Assembly (NCBI GenBank): GCA_004793585.1
Contig: SRZB01000020.1
Coordinates: 1-64,000 of the forward strand
From: Hominisplanchenecus murintestinalis
GTDB lineage: Bacteria > Bacillota > Clostridia > Lachnospirales > Lachnospiraceae
Direction of reading: 5' to 3'
Length of the DNA: 64,000 nt
A model generated the notes under the pieces. The model made no database searches, was not told the DNA's origin, and saw only the letters and a list, made by a program, of their open reading frames with translations. A program made the position numbers and the translations under genes. This document shows, piece by piece, positions 54,138 through 62,046 of the stretch (its first letter is position 1; each line of letters begins with the position of its first letter).

Positions 54138-54302
54138 TCATTTGCTGAGGGGCTTTTAGTGCAAACCCATTGATAATTTTTAACGCAAAAGGTATAATGC
54201 TATTACAAACGCATGTAAAACAACTTCAATATGTTGGCGGGGATAGACAACTATTGAAACAGAAGAAAATATTTGAATGCGTTTTTGATAAGGAGCAGTT
54301 TC

Positions 54303-55715
54303 ATGAAAATAAAAAATCGTACGCGTGTCGGACTGGCAGCTATATTATTTTTTATAATACTTTTACCATGCAGAGTTTCTGCCGCCACGCCGCTTAGCGC
54401 CCACGGCAGGCTGTCTGTGAAGGGAACGAATCTGGTGGATGCGAAAGGAAAAGTATTTCAGCTGAAAGGCGTCAGCACTCACGGGCTGTCCTGGTTTCCG
54501 GAGTATGTATCTAAGGAGGCGTTTCAGAATCTGCGCGACTCTTGGGGGGCGAATGCCGTCCGGCTGGCTATGTATACAGCAGAATACAACGGCTACTGCA
54601 CCGGAGACGCCGGAAACAGAAAGGCTTTGAAGAAGCTTATCCATACCGGGGTAGAAGCGGCTTCTGATTTGGGGATGTATGTGATTATTGACTGGCATAT
54701 ATTGAGCGATGGGAATCCGAATACTTACAAAAAGGAGTCGCTTGCTTTTTTTAAGGAGATGGCGAAAAAATACAAGGCGTATAAAAATGTCATTTACGAA
54801 ATCTGCAACGAGCCGAATGGAGGCACGGACTGGGGGCAGATAAAGTCCTATGCAGAAACTGTCATAAAGGAAATACGTAAGATTGATAAAAATGCGGTTA
54901 TCCTGGTGGGGACGCCTAACTGGTCGCAGGATGTGGATATTGCGGCGGCAAATCCGCTGAAAGGCTATAAAAATATCATGTATACGCTGCATTTTTATGC
55001 GGATACCCACAGGGAAACGTATCGTGAAAAAGCGAAAAAGGCGCTTGAAGCGGGAGTGCCTCTGTTTGTCAGTGAATTCGGAATCTGTGATGCTTCCGGG
55101 AACGGTGCGGTTAATCAGAAAGAAGCGGACAAATGGATGAAACTGCTGAATACATATGGAGTCAGCTATATGGCATGGAACCTTTCAAATAAAGCGGAAT
55201 CCAGTTCACTTTTAAAAAGCAGCTGCCAGAAGAAATCAGGCTGGACGGAATCGGACTTGTCTAAATCGGGGAAGTGGCTGGTAAGCGCCATGAAAGGAAA
55301 ACTGGGCGGAACATCAAATGTGAAGCCTGCTGGAAAACCCAAACCTGCCCCGCGGCCAAAGCCTGAAAATCCGAAGCCTGCCGGAACGAAAGCTTCCAGG
55401 AAGTCCTGCCGGGCAAGTGTGAAAAAGGATGGTTCCTGGCAGGATGGAAACCGTTGGTGTGCACTATATCGGGTATCTTTGTCAAACTGCGGAAAAAAGG
55501 CAGTGTCCCGTTGGAAAGTTCGGGTAACTTTCAAATATCCGGTGAAAAAGAACCGGCAGTGGAACGGGAAATGCATCTACCGGGGAAAAAGCGTGACGAT
55601 TTCCCCGGTTTCATGGAATAAAAAAATTTTGGCGAAGGCGAAAGTGGACGGTATTGGATTTATTGTCAGTTCGTCACGGAGGGATAATAAGGTGGTTTCG
55701 GTGAAAATCTTGTAA
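54303..55715 (+). CDS. Secreted GH5 endoglucanase (cellulase) with C-terminal CBM2-like domain
   Basis: Protein of 470 residues. Signal peptide (TRVGLAAILFFIILLPCRVSA). GH5 TIM barrel at about 35-330 with GVSTHGLSWFPEYV, acid/base Glu170 in YEICNEPNG and nucleophile Glu258 in FVSEFGICD; this combination is typical of beta-1,4-glucanases. A Pro/Lys linker (PKPAPRPKPENPKPAG) leads to a 100-residue CBM2-like beta domain (RWKVRVTF, QWNGK, ISPVSWNKKI, GIGFIV). The ATG at 54303 follows AAGGAGC. It is divergent from the GH63-like gene; both suggest polysaccharide use. It ends 8 bp from a convergent gene. Confidence 0.92.
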   Translation: MKIKNRTRVGLAAILFFIILLPCRVSAATPLSAHGRLSVKGTNLVDAKGKVFQLKGVSTHGLSWFPEYVSKEAFQNLRDSWGANAVRLAMYTAEYNGYCTGDAGNRKALKKLIHTGVEAASDLGMYVIIDWHILSDGNPNTYKKESLAFFKEMAKKYKAYKNVIYEICNEPNGGTDWGQIKSYAETVIKEIRKIDKNAVILVGTPNWSQDVDIAAANPLKGYKNIMYTLHFYADTHRETYREKAKKALEAGVPLFVSEFGICDASGNGAVNQKEADKWMKLLNTYGVSYMAWNLSNKAESSSLLKSSCQKKSGWTESDLSKSGKWLVSAMKGKLGGTSNVKPAGKPKPAPRPKPENPKPAGTKASRKSCRASVKKDGSWQDGNRWCALYRVSLSNCGKKAVSRWKVRVTFKYPVKKNRQWNGKCIYRGKSVTISPVSWNKKILAKAKVDGIGFIVSSSRRDNKVVSVKIL

Positions 55716-55723
55716 GGAAGTAT

Positions 55724-56491
55724 TTATAAGATTTTCATTTGAAGCCCGGAGGAGATATCATCATTTGCGGCGATTTTGATCTTCTTATTTTCCATTGTCC
55801 CATCAAGGTATTTGATTTTGATTTTTAATATAATGTCTCCAATTGAAAACGTATCGTTTTCATCTTTTAATACATTTAACGCCAATTCATAGGATTCATT
55901 GTCCTGTTCCTCATATTGAAAGGTGTAGGAATTTCCTATTAAAGTTTTGAAAGTGACCTCGTGTGTTTGCTGGTCGTAAAGGCTCCACAGGAAAGTGTCA
56001 TCTTTTTGGATATCTTGAGAGAAGGCGCCGTAATCAGATACTTTCAGCTTTTGGGTTTTAATGAAATAGGCATTTACTTTTTCCAAATCCTTACGCTCAA
56101 TTTTATCTTCTGAGCTGCTAACAGTAATTTGATCTATGTTTTTTTTCCTGGATTCAAAAAACAGTTTTAGACTCAGAGTAGCCGAATTTGAATTTTTTGA
56201 GAATTGTATTGTAGATATAGCCGAACTTAAATTGTAAATTGTATTTTCTGAGGATAAAACCATTTTTTCACCGGCTTCCGCCTGTACGGTGATGGTTGCA
56301 AAATCATTTTTGAAAAGAAGTCCGGCAGATATTATAAAAATAAGCAGTATCGTACCGGATGCCGCCGCAATTGCTGTGTGTTTGCTGCGGCGTCGTTTTT
56401 TAATTAAAATATTTTCCAGTTCTTCTACAGTAAATTCTTTCATTTTTATAGAATCCATTGCATATTTATATTTATCTATATTTATATTCAT
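55724..56491 (-). CDS. Probable anti-sigma factor, single-pass membrane protein
   Basis: Protein of 255 residues with a 40-residue N-terminal cytoplasmic part (MKEFTVEELENILIKKRRRSKH), one membrane helix (TAIAAASGTILLIFIISAGLLF) and an extracellular beta-rich domain of about 190 residues. Its start overlaps the sigma factor gene upstream by 20 bp, a standard sigma/anti-sigma layout, so it probably holds the ECF sigma factor inactive until an envelope signal. The extracellular domain resembles DUF4179-type anti-sigma partners only in outline. No recognised sensor fold. Confidence 0.7.
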   Translation of the reverse strand: MNINIDKYKYAMDSIKMKEFTVEELENILIKKRRRSKHTAIAAASGTILLIFIISAGLLFKNDFATITVQAEAGEKMVLSSENTIYNLSSAISTIQFSKNSNSATLSLKLFFESRKKNIDQITVSSSEDKIERKDLEKVNAYFIKTQKLKVSDYGAFSQDIQKDDTFLWSLYDQQTHEVTFKTLIGNSYTFQYEEQDNESYELALNVLKDENDTFSIGDIILKIKIKYLDGTMENKKIKIAANDDISSGLQMKIL

Positions 56492-56960
56492 AATCTACCT
56501 CCATAATCTTTTTTAACTTTTTTCGGGCTCTATGCAGATGAGACAGGATAGTGTTTTCATTTTTTTCCAAGATGGAACTCATTTCTTTTACAGATAGTCC
56601 CTCATAATAATGAAGATGAATCACCATCCTATAATTCTGGGGTAAATCCATTACTGCAGAATATACGTCATGATATTCCTCAGGTTCTGGTGTTTTTGGA
56701 TAACTTTTTGGCTGATAACTCAGCCAGCGAAAATGTTTTTTGCATTCGTTAATGGTAACCCGTATGAGCCATGCTTTTTTGTGCTCATCGTCGTGAAAAG
56801 TGTGTTCGCTTATCATATATTTAAGAAAAACATTCTGGGTTATGTCTTCTGCGGTTTCTTTGCTTTTGGTGTATGAATAAGCGATTTTTGATATTGTGTT
56901 TGTATACTTCTTGATGGTATTTTCGATATCATGCTTTTCTTTTATAAAATCTAATTTCAT
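56472..56960 (-). CDS. ECF-type RNA polymerase sigma factor
   Basis: Protein of 162 residues with sigma region 2 (NTISKIAYSYTKSKETAEDITQNVFLKYM and KAWLIRVTINECKKHFR) and region 4 (LPQNYRMVIHLHYYEGLSVKEMSSILEKNENTILSHLHRARKKLKK). The ATG at 56960 follows AAGGAGGTG; a possible start 6 codons earlier would lie before this site. It overlaps the anti-sigma-like gene downstream. The operon may be autoregulated, as is usual for ECF systems; the promoter was not identified. Confidence 0.9.
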   Translation of the reverse strand: MKLDFIKEKHDIENTIKKYTNTISKIAYSYTKSKETAEDITQNVFLKYMISEHTFHDDEHKKAWLIRVTINECKKHFRWLSYQPKSYPKTPEPEEYHDVYSAVMDLPQNYRMVIHLHYYEGLSVKEMSSILEKNENTILSHLHRARKKLKKIMEVDYEYKYR

Positions 56961-57074
56961 AAACACCTCCTTATACATATAACATCCATATATAGTATAA
57001 AATATTGCAGTTTAATAAATAATTTTTTCGAGGTAATAGTACGCATATAGATACTGTCATTTAATGATATTGAG

Positions 57075-57467
57075 TTAAATGTTTCCGTGCACTGTTCCTT
57101 GATAGACTGTACGGGTGCGGTTGCCGAATAATAAATACTCATAAGAGGTGCGTCTTAAGGTTCCCTTCATAACGGTTTTATATTCATTGTCATACGCCTC
57201 ATAAGGATATGTTGAGGATGGTATTACATCGCCGTCATAATACACGACAATACTCACCCATTTTGATACAGCAATACGGCTTACTGTTTCATTATCAGGG
57301 ATAATAAGTTCATAAATAGAATATTTAATACCGTCTGCGGTGTAACCCTCTTTAATAAATTTTTCATTTTCAATAATTGGACTTGCTTGCACATTTATAG
57401 GTATTATCAATAAGAATATTGTTGCTAATACATATGCAATAGCTGTTAAGGACACTGATTTTTTCAA
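57075..57467 (-). CDS. Small secreted protein upstream of the ECF sigma gene
   Basis: Protein of 130 residues with a signal peptide (KKSVSLTAIAYVLATIFLLIIPINVQA) and a compact domain rich in Tyr and Thr (AVSKWVSIVVYYDGD, LLFGNRTRTVYQG). No family recognised. The start is TTG at 57467, 7 nt after GGAGGG; there is no ATG that keeps the signal peptide. The same strand and its position before sigma/anti-sigma suggest it belongs to that regulatory unit, as target or signal input. Confidence 0.6.
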   Translation of the reverse strand: MKKSVSLTAIAYVLATIFLLIIPINVQASPIIENEKFIKEGYTADGIKYSIYELIIPDNETVSRIAVSKWVSIVVYYDGDVIPSSTYPYEAYDNEYKTVMKGTLRRTSYEYLLFGNRTRTVYQGTVHGNI

Positions 57468-57689
57468 CGTTTTTCCCTCCGCAAAATTATAAAGTTATTT
57501 TTAAACAAATAATAAACAGTATCTATATGTATTTATAATTATATATACAAAAACAATACAAAACACAAGTAAAATATATGATTTCAGGATGGGGAATTGA
57601 TTTGGAAAATTCAAATTAAACTATCATTCCCTACCAAAATCCCCATTTTACGCAATCTATCAAACCCATTACATCATCAAATCAACCAT

Positions 57690-57730
57690 TTTCCCTTGTT
57701 TTTGCCCTCATAGGACCAAAACAAGGGAAA
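57690..57730. terminator. 13-bp perfect hairpin at the integrase end of the mobile element
   Basis: TTTCCCTTGTTTT (57690-57702) and AAAACAAGGGAAA (57718-57730) pair perfectly, with GTTTTTAATT following on the plus strand. It lies 4 bp after the integrase stop. It acts as terminator on one or both strands and may mark the element end region. Confidence 0.6.
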
Positions 57731-57734
57731 GTTT

Positions 57735-58805
57735 TTAATTACCGCCCACCACCTTATCCAAAAGCCTTGCGGAAGTCCGTTTCGCCTCTCTGGTGGCATG
57801 GGCATAAACATTCATTGTGGTACTTACATCAGAGTGTCCCAGAAGTTCCTGCACATCTTTCGGGGCTGCCCCGTTTGATAACAGATTGCTCGTAAAAGAC
57901 AGTTCTTCGTAATCGTCCGGTATCTCCTCCGTACTTTGCAAAGAATACAGATCATAATGCGTCCTTCCCTTTTCCATTACTTTCTGATAGTAATTGCGGA
58001 AATACATTTCGCCACACTGGAAACGCTCTCTGTGCTGTTGCTTTCTGGCTTTTTTTAGTATCTCTGCCAGTGTGTCGCAGAAGTCCACTGTACGGATTTT
58101 TTTCCGCTTGGTTGCACCGATTTCCATCTTGTGGCGGGTGGCATTGTAACGCATACTCCGGCGGACGGTAAGATACTGTTCCTCAAGGTTGATGTCCTGC
58201 CATGCCAGCCCGCATACCTCGCCAATGCGTAATCCAGTATAATAGGCTATCTGCACCGGCAGGAGTGCCGGATTTCTTTTTTTACGGAGATAATCCGTTA
58301 TCTCCGTGTACTGCTCATGGGTAATGGTCGGGATGTCTGTCTCATTTTCCGCATTTCCCTCAAACAGTTCCACTTCCTCCTTTTTTACCCGCATGCGTAC
58401 ATACTGCATGGGATTAAAAGTAATATAGCGTTTCGGGAATACCGCAAACCGGAACGAGCCCCGCAGGACTGCCGAAAACTGGAGCATATAGTTTTTACTG
58501 ATGGGCTGAGCCTCCGTTCCGTCCGGTCTTGTTCCTCCAAAAGACAGGAAATCAATATACTCCTGTAAATGGTCGGCAGTTATGCTTTTCAGCTTACGCT
58601 GTCCGATAGGATGTTTCTTAATCTGTCTGGCGGTAGTGGTATAGGCAATCAGCGTCCCAGTGCTTAATGTACCGGGCTTTACTTCTTCCTCCAGCCATAT
58701 ATCCAGCATTTCCCCCAGCGTGATATTTTCCGTCTTTGCCACAAACTTCTTTTCCTCGTAATCCTCCATTGCCTTGCGGAGAAGTTTCTCCTTTCCTAGA
58801 CGCAA
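57735..58805 (-). pseudogene. int: Tyrosine recombinase (integrase) with in-frame loss of the HxxR box
   Basis: The 356 residues have an N-terminal SAM-like core-binding domain (25-130), box I Arg193 (YTGLRIGEVCGL), LLGHSDVSTT with His324, and the nucleophile Tyr334 (NVYAHAT). Between DDYEELSF (304) and TSNLLSNGA, relatives carry about 40 more residues including HxLRHT, which holds two catalytic residues. Here ELSF joins TSNLL directly, so an in-frame deletion near 57895 has removed the box. The protein is made in full frame but should not recombine DNA. The ATG is followed by basic RLGKEK; the ribosome site (AGGAAAGGAG) is good. It is the end gene of an integrative element. Confidence 0.8.
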
Positions 58806-58836
58806 TCTGTTATTGCGTTGGCAATCGGAACTGATA

Positions 58837-58874
58837 GATATGCTTATTTGCGTGTAGGCATATCAAAACTCCGG
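58837..58874 (-). repeat. Inverted repeat flanking the element control region, left copy
   Basis: Read on the minus strand it gives CCGGAGTTTTGATATGCC-TACACGCAAATAAGCATATC, which matches the plus-strand copy at 60037-60075 with few changes and a 1-base gap. It lies just upstream of the integrase start. Probably a binding site for the element regulator, excisionase or integrase. Confidence 0.65.
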
Positions 58875-58882
58875 CTGCCCTG

Positions 58883-59497
58883 TCACAAGGAATGTTCACT
58901 CAGAAGATTTTTCAGCCTCGTCCTCGCAAGTTCCGGCTGTTTGGCATACACCCTTACAATGTCGCTGATTTCACTCGTGCTGTTGATGAAACGCATAACC
59001 TCCCGCAGAAACATGACGTTGTTAAACTCCTGTTCAGATTCAAATCCCATGACCTTTGACATTGCCTCATTGAAATCCCCGCCCTTACCATACTCTTTAG
59101 CCGCATGGGTAAAAGACTGGTTAAACATACGGTACTCATAAAGGAACAAAAGCAGCAAATCCTTTGAGAAATCGCTTTCTTCCTCTTTCATGTCAAGCGG
59201 GAAATCGCCCATTATCCGGCTCATGGCGGATTCAATCTTAAAATCCCTGCTGTCCGACATATCCGCCCCCATATCCTCTGTTTCGCCCCGGAGCCATGCC
59301 GCTGATACATGAAGTGCATCCGCTAATCCCTCAACAATCAGTTTCTTTGTGTTGTCAATGCTCCCATTCTCATACCGCTGGATGGTGGTCTTGTTCACGT
59401 CCATCTGTCCGGCAACATACTGGAGGGGGAGTTTCAGCGACTTGCGGCGTTGTTTCGCCCGTTCACCGATTGTCCTGCGAAGTTCTTTCTTCTCCAT
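58883..59497 (-). CDS. cI-like XRE regulator of the mobile element
   Basis: Protein of 204 residues: N-terminal HTH (LKLPLQYVAGQMDVNKTTIQRYENG) followed by a 130-residue helical domain (AAWLRGETEDMG, LLFLYEYRMFNQS). The ATG follows AAGGAGG. It lies between int and xis, divergent from xis, the place of the immunity-type repressor in integrative elements, and probably controls excision. There is no Ser/Lys LexA-type protease motif, so induction would not be by self-cleavage. Confidence 0.85.
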   Translation of the reverse strand: MEKKELRRTIGERAKQRRKSLKLPLQYVAGQMDVNKTTIQRYENGSIDNTKKLIVEGLADALHVSAAWLRGETEDMGADMSDSRDFKIESAMSRIMGDFPLDMKEEESDFSKDLLLLFLYEYRMFNQSFTHAAKEYGKGGDFNEAMSKVMGFESEQEFNNVMFLREVMRFINSTSEISDIVRVYAKQPELARTRLKNLLSEHSL

Positions 59498-59778
59498 CGT
59501 GACCTCCTTGCACTGCGTTCCCCCTGCTTGTTATAAGCTGTTAAAGGGAAATCTGTTTCGTTGTTACAAGACTATAATAACACACAAAAACAGATATTGC
59601 AATATGCAAAATAGAAATAACCGCAAAAGGACTTGACAAAACCATCGTATTTATTTATTATGTATTTTACAGCGTTGCATAATGCAATATTGTAAATCAA
59701 CAAGAAAGGGGATACGGATATGAGCAGGAATGAAAATGCAGGAAAAACAGGTTATCGGAAAAGAGGGAGGATATTTGT

Positions 59779-59997
59779 ATGGCAGAGATTAAGATTGGAA
59801 TGACGATAGAGGAAGCGTCCGAATATACGGGCATTGGCAGGAACACCATGCGGAAACTGGTGGAATGGGAGAAAATCCCGGTGCTGCGGATTGGACGGAA
59901 AGCAATCATACGCAGGGATGTGCTGGAGAGGTTTATGGCAGCAAATGAGGGGAAAGACCTGCGGAACCGCCCGGAAGTAAAAACTGTCCGGACATGA
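59779..59997 (+). CDS. xis: Excisionase-type small DNA-binding protein
   Basis: Protein of 72 residues with a winged-helix/MerR-like HTH_17 fold: MTIEEASEYTGIGRNTMRKLVEWEKIPVLRIGRKAIIRRDVLERFM. This pattern is standard for excisionases of Tn916-like elements. The ATG follows AGGGAGG. Divergent from the cI-like gene. It is followed by a GGCAGCC/GGCTGCC hairpin (60003-60009/60015-60021). Confidence 0.85.
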   Translation: MAEIKIGMTIEEASEYTGIGRNTMRKLVEWEKIPVLRIGRKAIIRRDVLERFMAANEGKDLRNRPEVKTVRT

Positions 59998-60036
59998 TAA
60001 GAGGCAGCCATAACGGCTGCCCCATTGGCAATCAGA

Positions 60037-60075
60037 CCGGAGTCTTGATATACCTACACGCAAGATAAGTGTATC
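60037..60075 (+). repeat. Inverted repeat flanking the element control region, right copy
   Basis: CCGGAGTCTTGATATACC-TACACGCAAGATAAGTGTATC, inverted relative to 58837-58874. The two copies face each other across the regulator and xis genes, about 1.2 kb apart. Both are next to a TTGGCAATC word. Confidence 0.65.
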
Positions 60076-60123
60076 ACAGACTTCTCCGGTTATCAACCGG
60101 AATTTTTCTTTGGCAGGACAGGA

Positions 60124-60244
60124 ATGGTGTAGTTTTGGTGTAGCAATGGTGTAGATTTTTTCTACACCGTTCCTACATCATTTTTTGAAATACTACACCA
60201 TTCCTGCATCATTTGGGGCAAAGCCTACATCAAAACTACACCAT
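60124..60244. repeat. Iteron-like cluster of GGTGTAG/CTACACC heptamers
   Basis: Three GGTGTAG units (60126, 60137, 60148) and five CTACACC/CTACATC units (60162, 60174, 60193, 60225, 60236) in 120 bp. The outer ends form a 20-bp inverted repeat with one mismatch (60124-60143 against 60225-60244). Candidate for a replication-initiation region, integrase/excisionase arm sites or transfer control. The gap 59998-60621 has no convincing gene. Confidence 0.7.
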
Positions 60245-60464
60245 GACAGGGGAATCAATGGGAAAAGTGCCTGCACCTGTAGGCAGTATGCTTACACCAT
60301 GCTGGCACTTATGTTTATCCGCAGTATTTTACTTTGGCAGAATACAGGTCAGCGGCAGATGGTTTCTCCGGCAGGCAAAATAACAGGCAAAAGCTGGATA
60401 TACACCCGCTTGAACAAGCCCCCGGCAGGGCCCCCGCATTTTTGGCTTGACAAAAATGCTAGGG

Positions 60465-60498
60465 GGTTATCATTATCGGCAGAGCCGAAATGATAACC
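60465..60498 (+). other. Candidate oriT hairpin before mob
   Basis: GGTTATCATTATCGGC (60465-60480), loop AGA, GCCGAAATGATAACC (60484-60498), a 15-bp stem with one bulged A, preceded by GCTAGGGG. It lies 125 bp upstream of a Mob/Pre-type relaxase gene, the place where such enzymes nick. Functional assignment is inference. Confidence 0.55.
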
Positions 60499-60621
60499 GC
60501 ACCCCGCCACGTTCCCATCAGCCCAAAGGAAAATCGGAGACGTAAAATGATTGATAAGGAAACCAGCCGGAAAGGAAATGACAAATAAGAAAAAAATTCC
60601 TCCGGCAGAGAGGGGGATGTG

Positions 60622-61721
60622 ATGAATGAAGTATCATACAGTGCCCATATCAGCAACGGGAAAAGTGCCCTCAACAGCAAAGGCAGGCTGTCCGGTGTGG
60701 CAAAACACAACCTGCGGAAATACCGTTCCAAAGAGTATGACAGGGAGAACATTGTCCTGCTCTTTGGCAGTACAAATCTTATGCGGGATGTGAAAAAAGT
60801 CTATCAGGACACTTTTTCAGAAGCACTGGAGCAGTATAACCAAAAACAGACAAGGGCAGACCGACGGATTGACGATTATTTTGAACATCTGTCCGGCAAG
60901 AACCAAGACATGGCAGTGGAGATTATTTTCCAGTGCGGGGATAAGGATTTCTGGGAAGATGTCTTTATGGAAACAGATAAGGAAAAGCAAAACAAAGAAA
61001 ATATCTGCAAGGTATATGACACCTTACTGGAGCAGTAGCAGAAAGAAATGCCGGATTTCAAAGTTGCAAATGCGGTAGTCCACTTTGATGAAGCAAGCCC
61101 GCATATGCACGTTGTAGGCGTTCCCATAGGCAGGGGATTTAAGCGCGGGCTGGAAACAAAGGTTTCCAAACGCTCTGTTTTCACTCCGAAAACGCTGGAG
61201 AATATTTTACAGAACAGCCTGCGTCAGACCGCAAGCGTAGAAATGCTTATCCACTTCGGAGTGCTTGTAAAAGATAAGCAGAAAGGCGGTTGTCTGACAC
61301 GAAAACAGAGATTATCGGAGCAGAGGAAGATTTGATACAGATAAAAACAGAAGGCAGGGAAATGAAACAAAAACTGATGGCAGAACAGGAGGAAATACAG
61401 CAGGAAAATTTGTCCTTAAAAACAGATACGCTTATCCTTCATTCTGATAAAGAGCGTCTTTTGCGTGATGTCAGGAAAGCAACAGATGAAAAGGAACAAA
61501 TACAGGTAAAAAAAGAGGGATTTTTAGAGGATATCGGTGTGTTGGATAAAGAGTTTGAAAAGCGTCTGGATTTCATCAACGTACTGGATAAACTCAAAGC
61601 ACTCTTTTATAAGCTGTTATCCATGATTCCGCTGGTGCGGGAGTTTGCAAAGTTTGTAGAAGAAAAAAAGGATATACGGGCCGCCTCCCCTTATGGCTAT
61701 ACCCCTCTCGGCAGGCTGTAA
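60622..61721 (+). pseudogene. Mob/Pre-family relaxase, broken by an amber stop and a frameshift deletion
   Basis: The ATG follows AGGGGGATGT. The frame codes the Mob_Pre N-terminus (YSAHISNGKSALNSKGRLSG, KHNLRKYRSKEYDREN) up to YDTLLEQ, then TAG (61036-61038), and continues in the same frame with KVANAVVHFDEASPHMHVVGVPIGRGFKRG, the HxDExxPHxH metal-binding motif of the family. Near 61290 the frame changes and a coiled-coil tail (KQKLMAEQEEIQQENLSLKTDT) to MIPLVREFAKFVEE follows. A middle part is missing. The metal site is intact but separated from the start by a stop, so it is probably not functional. Confidence 0.85.
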
Positions 61722-61747
61722 AGGTTTCTGAAATAAGAGAGGAAATC

Positions 61748-61900
61748 ATGCCGGAGAACCGGATATGTACGTTAGAGCTGGCAGAGGTGTATGTAAAGGC
61801 GGTGGAGAGTTTCATGGAGGATATGGAACCGGAAGAACGTACAAGGGAGAACCGTCCTATGTATCAGAGACAAAACGAGGAATATATACAGGGCAGATAA
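61748..61900 (+). CDS. Small acidic protein downstream of mob
   Basis: A 50-residue frame (MPENRICTLELAEVYVKAVESF ... EEYIQGR) with GAGAGGAAATC before the ATG, 26 bp after the mob remnant. It is charged and probably helical. Not recognised; likely a mobile-element accessory protein. Length and ribosome site are the only evidence for coding. Confidence 0.45.
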   Translation: MPENRICTLELAEVYVKAVESFMEDMEPEERTRENRPMYQRQNEEYIQGR

Positions 61901-61914
61901 ATAATTCCGTTGTT

Positions 61915-61946
61915 AAAAGGCATAGATGAAATATTCTATGCCTTTT
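61915..61946. terminator. Bidirectional terminator between the element and pst
   Basis: AAAAGGCATAGA (61915-61926) and TCTATGCCTTTT (61935-61946) pair perfectly over 12 bp, with T/A runs on both sides. It isolates the pst operon from the element genes. Confidence 0.8.
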
Positions 61947-61955
61947 GCAGTGCAA

Positions 61956-62011
61956 TTAACTTACAATTAACATATATGCACTTTTAGAGTTAACATTGGG
62001 GACGGTATACT
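61956..62011 (+). promoter_or_regulatory. Pho boxes and promoter of the pst operon
   Basis: TTAACT (61956), TTAACA (61967) and TTAACA (61990) are spaced 11 and 23 bp apart, the helical repeat of PhoP-binding TT(A/T)ACA words in Firmicutes. A TATACT -10 at 62006-62011 lies just downstream with no good -35, as expected for an activated promoter. Phosphate-starvation control is inferred. Confidence 0.65.
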
Positions 62012-62046
62012 TGGTTCATACAAAAAAAACAAGGAGTGTGTTCAAT

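Noticed and set aside
54363..55010. 215-codon frame antisense to the GH5 endoglucanase
   Set aside because: Opposite a gene with all catalytic motifs; shadow frame.
57640..57735. Attachment site (attL) at the integrase end
   Set aside because: No matching direct repeat was found near 61900-62050 or elsewhere in the window, so the element borders stay undefined.
60185..60493. 102-codon open frame between xis and mob
   Set aside because: Runs through the iteron and oriT-like repeats, no ribosome site, no recognisable protein.
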